Shown here one piece after another: positions 42,878 through 56,000 of a stretch of DNA of 64,000 nucleotides. The DNA comes from Bog-473 sp963777485 (GTDB taxonomy: Bacteria > Actinomycetota > Acidimicrobiia > Acidimicrobiales > RAAP-2): positions 620,001 through 684,000 of the forward strand of contig CAVZQP010000002.1 in the NCBI GenBank assembly GCA_963777485.1, given 5' to 3'. Below the pieces are notes generated by a model. The model did not search any database, was not told where the DNA came from, and worked only from the letters and a program-made list of their open reading frames with translations. Position numbers and translations under genes: made by a program. Numbering within the stretch: the stretch's first letter is position 1; each line of letters starts with the position of its first letter.

Positions 42878-42983
42878 GCCGCACACCCCGTACGGGACGG
42901 TTCGCCGGCTCGTACTACGCTTTCCCGCACAGCTCGCCGCCAGCCATGCCGGCGGACGGGCACTGAATCCGTACGCCAGAGAC

Positions 42984-43082
42984 CTCCGGTGCACCTCAGG
43001 GTGCTGAAACGGCCCGCCGGGCCGGCCTGAAGAGGCGACATTTAGCAGACCGGCCCCGCCGTCCTGCGCCGTCGCACCGGAG
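42984..43082 (+). promoter_or_regulatory. L10 leader-type structured mRNA element
   Basis: CTCCGGTGC (42984-42992) pairs perfectly with GCACCGGAG (43074-43082), enclosing about 80 nt with an inner GGCCGG/CCGGCC stem and an unpaired purine-rich bulge (GAAGAGGCGACATTTAGCAGA). This is the layout of the ribosomal L10 leader, where L10-L12 binds its own mRNA before rplJ. Position 43 nt before the rplJ start fits. The gap 42878-43125 holds nothing else I recognise. Confidence 0.6.
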
Positions 43083-43125
43083 ACTCCTGGCCCGCTTCCG
43101 GGCAGTCAGCCCGGTGGAGGAACCG

Positions 43126-43878
43126 ATGGCAACGCAGAACGCACAGATGGCGCACAAGGTCGAGGTCGTCGACGAGGTCAAGACGCGCATGAGCGCGGCG
43201 ACGGCGTCCATCGTGAGCGAGTACCGCGGCCTGACCGTCGCCGAGCTGGCCGACCTACGCCACACGCTCTCGGCGGTCGGCGGCGACTACAAGATCTTCA
43301 AGAACACGCTCGTGCGCCGGGCGATCGACGGCGGCGAGTACCAGCCGCTCTCCGAGTACCTGAGCGGCCCGAGCGCGCTGACCTTCGTCCAGGGCGACAT
43401 CAGCGCCGTGGCCAAGGCGCTGCGGGACTTCTCCCGCGCCAACCCGCACCTGGTGATCAAGGGCGGGCTGGCCGACGGCTCGCTGCTCTCGACCTCCGAC
43501 CTGGCCGCGCTGGCCGATCTGCCGCCCCGCGAGGTCCTGCTCGCCCGCCTGGCCGGTGCGATCGCTGCGCCGATGACGCAGATGGCCGGGCTCCTCAAGG
43601 CGCTGCCGCAGAACATGGCCTATGGGATCTCGGCGCTGATCGAGCAGAAGGGTGGTGTCGACGAGGCCGCGGCTGTGGCTGGGGCAGCGGCCGAGACCGC
43701 GGAGGCGCAGCCGGCCGACGACACCTCGACCGCCGAGACAGCCGCCGAGACGACAGAGGCAGAAGCCGCTGCGTCGGCGCCGCCGGACGCCCCCGAGGCA
43801 GCCGCACCCGAGGCGACCGAGGCCGCCGCGGCCACCACCGAAGCAGAGGCGCCGGCCGAAGAGCCAGCTGCCGAGTAA
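43126..43878 (+). CDS. rplJ: 50S ribosomal protein L10 with acidic C-terminal tail
   Basis: The 250-residue product starts at ATG 43126 with GGAGG 7 nt upstream (GTG 43114 is in frame but overlaps that site). The core (1-175) has SIVSEYRGLTVAELADLRH and YKIFKNTLVRRAID. L10 anchors L12 dimers. The last about 65 residues are an Ala/Glu/Thr tail, longer than in typical L10 proteins (about 165-180 residues). Confidence 0.95.
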   Translation: MATQNAQMAHKVEVVDEVKTRMSAATASIVSEYRGLTVAELADLRHTLSAVGGDYKIFKNTLVRRAIDGGEYQPLSEYLSGPSALTFVQGDISAVAKALRDFSRANPHLVIKGGLADGSLLSTSDLAALADLPPREVLLARLAGAIAAPMTQMAGLLKALPQNMAYGISALIEQKGGVDEAAAVAGAAAETAEAQPADDTSTAETAAETTEAEAAASAPPDAPEAAAPEATEAAAATTEAEAPAEEPAAE

Positions 43879-43938
43879 TCGAACCAACCGCAAGACCACA
43901 CCTAAGAGACCGAAGGAAAGAAAGGAAGGCCAGGAACG

Positions 43939-44331
43939 ATGGCAACCCTGACCAAGGAAGAGATTCTCGACGGGATCGCCGAGTTGTCGGTGATCCAGCT
44001 GAGCGAGCTGTTGAAGGACTTCGAGGAGAAGTTCGGCGTGACTGCGGCCGCCCCGGTGGCAGTGGCGGCTGCGGCCCCGGCGGCCGGAGGCGACGGCGGC
44101 GGTGCGGCTGAGGAGGAGAAGTCGTCCTTCGACGTCATCCTCGCCGAGGCCGGCGACAAGAAGATTCAGGTCATCAAGGAGGTTCGTGCCCTCACGAGCC
44201 TCGGTCTCAAGGAGGCCAAGGACCTGGTCGAGGCCGCGCCCAAGCCGGTGCTCGAGAACGTCAACAAGGAAGACGCTGACAAGGCCAAGGCTGCCCTCGA
44301 GGGCGCCGGCGCCACGGTCGAGGTCAAGTAG
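43939..44331 (+). CDS. rplL: 50S ribosomal protein L7/L12
   Basis: The 130-residue stalk protein has the N-terminal dimer domain (MATLTKEEILDGIAELSVIQ), an Ala/Gly-rich hinge and the C-terminal domain ending KEDADKAKAALEGAGATVEV. It recruits translation factors. Ribosome site GAAAGGAAG lies upstream. Confidence 0.97.
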   Translation: MATLTKEEILDGIAELSVIQLSELLKDFEEKFGVTAAAPVAVAAAAPAAGGDGGGAAEEEKSSFDVILAEAGDKKIQVIKEVRALTSLGLKEAKDLVEAAPKPVLENVNKEDADKAKAALEGAGATVEVK

Positions 44332-44392
44332 CCCCGCGGCTCTGGCGCCGACCGACGAGGGACTTTTCCTCCCCAGCCGCATACGGGTAAAG

Positions 44393-44484
44393 CTGCTCGT
44401 TTTTGCGAGAAACGAGCAGGAGGGTGTGCTCGTTCTGCCCGAATGAGCATCCCTTTGTGCTCAGTTCGGCGGAAGTGAGCACAG
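44393..44484 (+). promoter_or_regulatory. Three tandem hairpins with GCTC/GAGC arms
   Basis: Hairpin 1 pairs 44393-44402 with 44410-44419 (10 bp perfect, loop TTGCGAG). Hairpin 2 pairs 44426-44435 with 44441-44450 (10 bp, two G-U, loop TGCCC). Hairpin 3 pairs 44457-44463 with 44476-44482 (7 bp core). All share the core TGCTCR...GAGCA, and the GCTC cores start 33 and 31 nt apart. No T-tract follows. It may be a protein-binding repeat array or an attenuator for rpoBC. Confidence 0.55.
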
Positions 44485-44533
44485 ATACGCGTATACGGCG
44501 CCATCAGGGATTCTGCGGGTGCCGCGGAGGCAG

Positions 44534-44575
44534 AAGGACCCTGACCTGGGCTGAGAATGCCGGGCCAGGGTCCTT
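44534..44575 (+). terminator. Strong hairpin before rpoB promoter (possible attenuator)
   Basis: AAGGACCCTG (44534-44543) pairs perfectly with CAGGGTCCTT (44566-44575) over a 22-nt loop with further partial pairing. It may end or thin transcription coming from rplL. No T-tract follows. Confidence 0.5.
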
Positions 44576-44602
44576 GACGCCGGGGGAGGGCACCTTTACC
44601 CT
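44574..44602 (+). promoter_or_regulatory. rpoB promoter P1
   Basis: TTGACG (44574-44579), 17-nt spacer, TACCCT (44597-44602): a canonical primary-sigma promoter. Confidence 0.65.
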
Positions 44603-44649
44603 GTCGGGGACCCCGGGCGCAGCCCGTCTGGGCCGACGCGGCCGGAGGG

Positions 44650-44678
44650 TTGTGCTCAGGCACGTCTCACGTTAAGAT
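44650..44678 (+). promoter_or_regulatory. rpoB promoter P2
   Basis: TTGTGC (44650-44655), 17-nt spacer, TAAGAT (44673-44678). A 6-bp palindrome GCACGG/CCGTGC directly follows (44679-44693). Confidence 0.6.
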
Positions 44679-44851
44679 GCACGGTTGCCGTGCGTCTCCG
44701 TGTGTTCGAACTCGTAATTCTTGCGTGTCGGCGCGCGCCCCGGCAGTCCTCGTAGTCCCTCTAGCCGTCCCCGTCCGCCCTCGTCACGCCCGCAGTATCC
44801 GCAGTCCCGTCCCCACCCGGCCGTCCTTTCTCTCCTTGGAGGTGTTGACCG

Positions 44852-47800
44852 TTGTCTTCACGGTCCCGCAGCCCCGAACGCGTCTCCTTTGCCAATATCA
44901 GCGAGGCCCTTCCGCTCCCTGACCTGATCGCGATCCAACGCGACTCGTTCCAGTGGTTCCTCGACAAGGGTCTCGCCGAGGCCTTCAACGACATCAGCCC
45001 GATCGAGGACTTCACCGGCCAGCTGAGCCTGGAGCTCGAGTTCGACCCGTCCGACGCCGACCTGCGCCCGCCGCCGAAGTTCTCGGTGGAGGAGTGCAAG
45101 GAAAAGGACATGACCTACGCGGCGCCGGTCTTCGTACGGGCCCGCTTCCTCAACGCCACCACCGGCGAGATCAAGGAGCAGACGGTCTTCATGGGGGACT
45201 TCCCGATGATGACCGACCGGGGCACCTTCATCGTCAACGGCACCGAGCGCGTCGTCGTGTCCCAGCTCGTCCGGTCGCCCGGCGTCATCTTCCAGCCGGG
45301 CCGCGACGCCAAGACGGTCTTCACCGGCACCATCCACCCCTACCGCGGTGAGTGGATCGAGCTCGACATCGAAGCCAAGCCGGGCAAGGACGTCACGGCC
45401 GGCTGCCGCGTCGCGCGCAAGCGCCGGCTGTCGCTCTTCGTCCTGCTTCGCGCGCTGGGCTATGGCGACGAGGCGTTCCTCGACCGCTTCGTCCGGCACT
45501 TCGACTTCCTCGAGGGGCAGTGGGAGAAGGAGCGCAACCTGGCGCCCAGCCGGGAGGAGGCCCTCCTCGAGATCTACAAGCGCGCCCGTCCGGGCGAGCC
45601 GCTCTCGGCCGAGGCCGCACGCGTCTACTTCGAGAACGCGTTCTTCAACCCGAAGCGCTACGACCTCACCCGCGTCGGCCGCTACAAGCTGAACCGCAAG
45701 CTCGGCCCGGAGATCGACCGGCTCTCCGACCTCTTCGGGATCGACATCGAGAAGCCGGCGCCGGACCAGTCGGTGCTGTCGCCGTCGGAGATCCTGGCTT
45801 CGGCCACCTACATGCTCCATCTCGCGCTGCACATGGCCGACGGTGAGTCGACGTACCGCATCGACGACCAGGACCACTTTGCCAATCGGCGCATCCGCTC
45901 GGTAGGCGAGCTGATCCAAAACCAGGTGCGCGTGGGCCTGAGCCGCATGGAGCGTGTTGTCCGCGAGCGCATGACGACCCAGGACGTCGAGGCGATCACG
46001 CCCCAGACGCTGATCAACATCCGGCCCGTCGTGGCGGCGGTCAAGGAGTTCTTCGGCACCTCGCAGCTCAGCCAGTTCATGGACCAGAACAACCCGCTGT
46101 CGGGCCTGGCCCACAAGCGGCGCCTCTCGGCGCTCGGGCCAGGTGGCCTTTCTCGTGAGCGCGCCGGTTTCGAGGTCCGTGACGTCCACACGTCCCACTA
46201 CGGCCGCATGTGCCCGATCGAGACGCCCGAGGGGCCGAACATCGGCCTGATCGGCGCCCTCGCCACCTACGCGCGGGTCAACGAGTACGGCTTCATCGAG
46301 ACGCCGTACCGCACCGTCGTCGACGGCAAGGTCACCAACGAGGTCAATTACCTGGCCGCCGACGAGGAGGAGGAGCACGTCATCGCGCAGGCCAACGCGT
46401 CGGTCGACGCCGAAGGCCGGCTGACCGAGGACCGCGTGCTGGTGCGCCGCGGGCCCCAAGGCACCGGCGTACGCGTCGGGGCGGTGGGCGGCTCCTACGG
46501 GACGACGTCGGAGATCGACTTCGTACCGCCGTCCGAGGTGGACCTCATGGACGTGTCGCCGAAGCAGATCGTCTCGGTCTCGACCGCGCTGATCCCCTTC
46601 GTCGAGCACGACGACGCCAACCGTGCCCTCATGGGCGCCAACATGCAGAAGCAGGCCGTGCCGCTGGTCGTCCCCGAAGCGCCCTACATCGGCACCGGTG
46701 TCGAGGCGCGCGCCGCGCGCGACGCGGGCGACGTGGTCCTGGCCGAGGGCAACGGCACCGTCACCGAGATCAGCGGCGACTCCGTCACCGTCGAGTACGC
46801 CTCAGGCCAAAAGGACCGCTACGGCACCGCGCTCGGGCGCAAGGTGTACCGGCTCTCCAAGTTCCGCCGCTCCAACCAGAACACGTGCATCAATCACCGC
46901 ACCCTGGTGGCCGAGGGGCAGAGCGTGAGCTCCGGCGACCTGCTGGCCGACGGGCCCTCGACCCACAACGGCGAGCTCGCCTTGGGCAAGAACCTGCTCG
47001 TCGCGTTCATGCCGTGGGAGGGCTACAACTACGAGGACGCCATCATCCTCTCGGAGCGCCTCGTGCGCGACGACGTGCTCACCAGTATCCACATCGAGGA
47101 GCACGAGGTCGACGCTCGCGACACCAAGTTGGGCGCCGAGGAAATCACCCGGGACATCCCGAACCTCTCCGAGGAGATCCTGGCCGACCTGGACGACCGC
47201 GGCATCATCCGCGTGGGCGCCGAAGTGGAGCCGGGCGACGTGCTCGTCGGGAAGGTCACCCCCAAGGGTGAGACCGAGCAGACGCCCGAAGAGCGTTTGC
47301 TCCGTGCGATCTTCGGCGAGAAGGCCCGCGAGGTCCGCGACACCTCGCTCAAGGTGCCCCACGGCGAGTACGGCAAGGTGATCGACGTTCGTGTCTTCTC
47401 CCGCGAAGAGAGCCACGAGCTGCCTCCCGGCGTGAACCAACTGGTGCGCGTGTACGTGGCCCAGAAGCGCAAGATTTCTGAGGGTGACAAGCTCGCCGGC
47501 CGCCACGGCAACAAGGGCGTGATCTCCAAGATCCTCCCGGTCGAGGACATGCCGTACCTGGCGGACGGGACGCCGGTCGACATCATCTTGAACCCGCTCG
47601 GCGTTCCGAGCCGGATGAATGTTGGCCAGGTGCTCGAGTCACACCTCGGCTACGCGGCCCGTCACGGCTGGGAGGGTGTGGAGGTCAACGAGGCAGTCGG
47701 CACCTCGGCCCGAGGCGACGGCGCGGCCCGCAAGACGCGGCCGCGCACCGAGCCTGCGGCCTGGATCTCGACGCCGGTCTTCGACGGCGCCCACTGGGAT

Positions 47801-48561
47801 GAGACCGAGGACGCCGGGACGCACCCGACGATCAAGGCGGTCTTCGGCCAGCTCAACTCGGACTCCGCCAACTCCGTCAGCAACGGGAACGCTCCCGTCG
47901 CCAACAGCATCGCCGGCATCGACGGTATCGACGCCGACGGCATCGACGCCGACGGCATCGCGGCGGCGCCCATCTCCTCCCTGACCGGGGACGCCACGCG
48001 CCTCCTCGGCACCGACGGCAAGGCGACGCTCTACAACGGGCGGACCGGCGAAAAGTACGACAATCCGATCTCGGTCGGCTACGTCTACATCCTGAAGCTG
48101 GCCCACCTGGTGGACGACAAGATCCACGCTCGCTCCACCGGCCCGTACTCCATGATCACCCAGCAGCCCCTGGGTGGGAAGGCGCAGTTCGGTGGCCAGC
48201 GCTTCGGCGAGATGGAGGTCTGGGCCCTCGAGGCCTTCGGCGCCGCCTACGCGCTGCAGGAACTGCTGACCATCAAGTCCGACGACGTGCTCGGGCGGGT
48301 CAAGGTCTACGAGGCCATCGTGAAGGGGGAGAACATCCCCGAGCCCGGCATCCCCGAGAGCTTCAAGGTGCTCATCAAGGAGATGCAATCGCTCTGTCTC
48401 GACGTCGAGGTCCTGGCCGTGGACGGCCGTGAGATCGAGATGCACGAGTTGGACGAGGACGTGTTCCGCACAGCCGAGGAGCTGGGCATCGACATCAGCC
48501 GCAACGAGCGCGGCTCGGACGAAGAGGACGAGCGGCGCGCCGCAGAGAGGAGCTTCTCCTA

Positions 48562-48562
<1 letters not shown>
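44852..48562 (+). CDS. rpoB: RNA polymerase beta subunit
   Basis: The 1236-residue catalytic subunit starts at TTG 44852, 8 nt after GGAGGT, and opens with SFANISEALPLPDLIAIQ. The rifampicin pocket FFGTSQLSQFMDQNNPLSG is intact, with Asp411, His421 and Ser426 matching E. coli Asp516, His526 and Ser531, so it looks drug-sensitive. The C-terminus (GENIPEPGIPESFKVL) is clearly actinobacterial. An expanded loop at about residues 985-1050, between TPVFDG and LLGTDGKATL, is some 50 residues longer than in Mycobacterium and includes the microrepeat GIDGIDADGIDADGI. The stop overlaps rpoC by one base. Confidence 0.97.
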
Positions 48563-52728
<4,166 letters not shown>

Positions 52729-53000
52729 GACACCTCCACGCCGCTACCTCGCTTGGGGTCCGCCGCCCTCAGACGGTGAGCGGGTCGTGAGCGACGCGTG
52801 CAACAATGCCGCGCGCCGGACGAGAGTTCGGACAATGCGCGGGCAAAAAACAGCAGCGCAATAGGGGTTAGGCGGCGCGATCGGGACTTTCGGCTCTGCC
52901 CGCGAGAACCGACGGCGCAGTACCCTCAACGCACTTGGGTAATCCGCCCGGGTCAGCGTGGGTAATCCGCCCGGCACAGGCGGTGGATCAGGGGGTGCAC
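52729..53000 (+). other. Intergenic gap between rpoC and the RHS gene
   Basis: A 272-bp gap with no gene. It has no clear terminator with a T-tract. The last 65 bp hold the direct repeat at 52936-52974. TACCCT at 52921-52926 could be a -10 element, but no matching -35 is seen. Confidence 0.4.
52936..52974 (+). repeat. 16-bp perfect direct repeat upstream of RHS gene
   Basis: TGGGTAATCCGCCCGG occurs at 52936-52951 and again at 52959-52974, 23 nt apart, 26 bp before ATG 53001. This looks like a two-site operator. The unit is not itself a palindrome. Confidence 0.6.
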
Positions 53001-56000
53001 ATGGCGCGCGGAGCTCTGGGCAAGATCGCGGCGCGTCTGCACGCCGGTTCGTCGGGTGCCGGTGCCCCCCGAGCCTCGACCGGCGTCCGTCTCCGTCCTT
53101 TGTGGGGAGCCGCCTGCCTCGGCCTCTTGATGGGCCTTCTTCCGGTCGTCGGCACGCTGCAGCAAGCCGGCGCCGCGACGACCCCCACCCAGCTCGCCTT
53201 CGTCCCCCAGCCCGGCGGCGGCGATCCCGGGACCGCCCTCGCGACGCAGCCGACCGTCAAGATCGAAGACGCCTCGAACGCCGTGGTGTCGACCTCGTCC
53301 ACCCTCACCCTCACCCTCACCGGCTCCGGTGGGGCAGCACTCACCGGCCTGCTTCCCACCTTGACCTGTGACCAGACCTCCGGCGGCGTCACGTCGATGA
53401 GCGCCTCCAGCGGCGTCGCCGCCTTCACCGGCTGCAAGGTGAGCCGTGGAGGAGTCTTCTCGCTCACCGCCACGGACACCGCCGACAACCTGACGCAGGT
53501 CAGCTCGGACTTCTTCGTGACAGGCCCCGCGCAGCTGGCGTTCACCGCGACCGGGGAGCCGAACGGTGGCGCCGCCACCACTGCGTGGACCACACAGCCG
53601 CAAGTCGCCGTGGAGGACGGACACGGTGTCGTCCTCACTGGCTCGACCTCCGCCATCCACCTCGCCATCAAGTCGGGCACCGGGACGTCGAGTGCGAGCC
53701 TGACCTGCACGGCCAACCCTGTGTCTGCCGTGAGCGGCGAGGCCCAATTCGGCGGCTGCTCCATCGACAAGGTGGGCACGGGCTACGAGCTGGTGGCGAC
53801 CGACGGGACGGACTCGCTGATCTCGTCCCCGAGCAGCGCCTTCGCCATCAGCGCGGGGACCCCGACTTCGCTCGCCTTCACCGCAGAACCACCCGGTGGA
53901 GCAGGTGGCGCCATTTTCGGGACTCAGCCACAGGTCGTCGTGAAGGACGCCGGCGGCAACGTCATCGCGGGCAACACCGATGCCATCACCCTCTCAATCA
54001 AGAGCGGCACCGGGACTTCCGGGGCCAGTTTGAGTTGCACGACCAATCCGCTTTCGGCCGCCAACGGCGTGGCCCAGTTCGGCGGCTGCGCCATCGACGA
54101 CGCCGGCAGCGGGTACCAGCTGACGGCCACCGATTCGACGCGCAGCCTGTCCGTGGACAGCACGCCCTTCACTGTCGGCGCAGGGGCGGCATCCCACATC
54201 GCCTTCAACCCCGATCCCGGTGGTGGTGGCGGTGGCAGCCCATTCGGTACCCAGCCCGTGGTGACCCTGACGGACGCCGGCGGGAACCCCGTCGCCGGAT
54301 CGGTCACTCTTTCGATCAAGAGCGGTACCGGCACGCCGGGCGCCGTTCTCACTTGCGCGACCAATCCCCTCGCTGTGAACGGGTCCGGCGCTGCGGACTT
54401 CTCGGGCTGCCGCATCAACGATCTCGGGAACGGGTACGTCCTTACGGCGACGTCCGGTTCGCTCAGCGTCGACAGCACGGCCTTCGACGTCACCACAGGC
54501 GGTCCGGCCAAGGCGTCGTTCACCACCAACCCAGGTGACGGGCACGGAGGATCCGACCTTTCTCCCCAGCCCATCGTCAGCCTCACCGATGCCGGAGGCA
54601 ACACGGCGGCCGGGGCGGTCACGCTCTCCATCACACCGGGGACTGGCACGCCCGGGGCCACCCTCACGTGCGCGAGCAACCCGGTGTCCACGACGGGGGG
54701 CACGGCAAGCTTCAGCGGCTGCTCGGTCGACAAGGCGGGCACGGGCTACACCCTCACCGCAACCTCGGGCACGGCGTCGGCCACCAGCACCGCGTTCTCG
54801 GTGGACCTCGGCACGCCCGCGAAGCTCGGCTTCACCGCGCAGCCCGGGGGCGGAACGGGCGGGACAGCCTGGACCGCTCAGCCCGTCGTGACCGTCGAGG
54901 ACGCCGGTGGCAACCAGCTGCCCACCAGCACTTCGTCCATCGCGCTGGCGGTCACCCCCTTGACCGGCTCGGGGACATTGCATTGCGACGCCATTTCGCT
55001 CCCTGCGGTCCGTGGCGCGGCCCTGTTCAACGGTTGTTCCATCGACAAGACGGCGAGTGCCTACACGCTCACCGCGACCGATTCGGCCGACGGACTGAGT
55101 CAGACGAGCTTGCCGTTCGCGGTCACGCCCGGACCCGCTGCTGAGCTCCTCTTCACCGCGCAGCCGGGTGGCGGAACTGCGGGGGCGGTCTGGGCGACGC
55201 AACCCGTCGTGGCCGTGGCCGACGCCGGTGGCAACGTCACTGCGTCGACGGCCAGCGTCGCGTTGAGCATCGCTCCGGGCACGGGAACCGCGGGCGCAGC
55301 CCTCGCGTGCGCGTCCAACGCCGTCGGTGCCGCCGCCGGCACCGCCACGTTCTCCGGCTGCTCGATCAACCAGGCCGGTGGTGGCTACACCCTCGTGGCC
55401 ACCGACGCGGCGGACGGCCTCCAGGCCGAAAGCCTTCCCTTCTCGGTGTTGACCCCGCCCCCAGGACCCCTCGAGGTCGCGCCGACAGGCATCCCAGTCG
55501 CGCAGACCTTCGGCAACAGCCTGTACGGCGCGAACCCGACGGACACGGTCGACGACGTGAACTCGGCCACCGGCGCCCTGACCTTCGCCGTCGCCGATCT
55601 TCGTGTCGCCGGAATCGGGGAGCCGCTGGTGCTCAATCGCACCTACAACTCCGCCGACACCACGGGAGGGTCGTTCGGACCGGGTTGGTCGTCGATCCTC
55701 GATGCGTCGGTGTCGATCGTCCAGCACCAGACGCTGACGGTGCGCGGTGAGGACGGTCAGCAGATCGTCTTCACCTGGAATCCGGCCACGCGGTTGTGGG
55801 TCGCACCGCCCGGGGCCAAGGCCGCTGTCTCCTGCACGCCTGTGAAGTGCACCGTTGTGCGTTTCGACGGGGTCAAGCTGAGCTTCGACATCACACCCTC
55901 CGGTCCCTGGCGGCTGGCCAGCTACAACGCTCCGGACGGGCAGGGGCTCTCGTTCGCCTGGTCGAGCTCCAGCGTGACGATCACCCTCGACACGACGAAC

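Larger units (their letters stand above)
44332..44851 (+). other. 520-bp rplL-rpoB intergenic regulatory region
   Basis: No gene is seen. In order it holds three evenly spaced hairpins (44393-44484), a 10-bp perfect stem (44534-44575), promoter P1 (44574-44602), promoter P2 (44650-44678), a C-rich pyrimidine leader (about 44694-44835) and the rpoB ribosome site GGAGGT (44838-44843). Confidence 0.7.
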
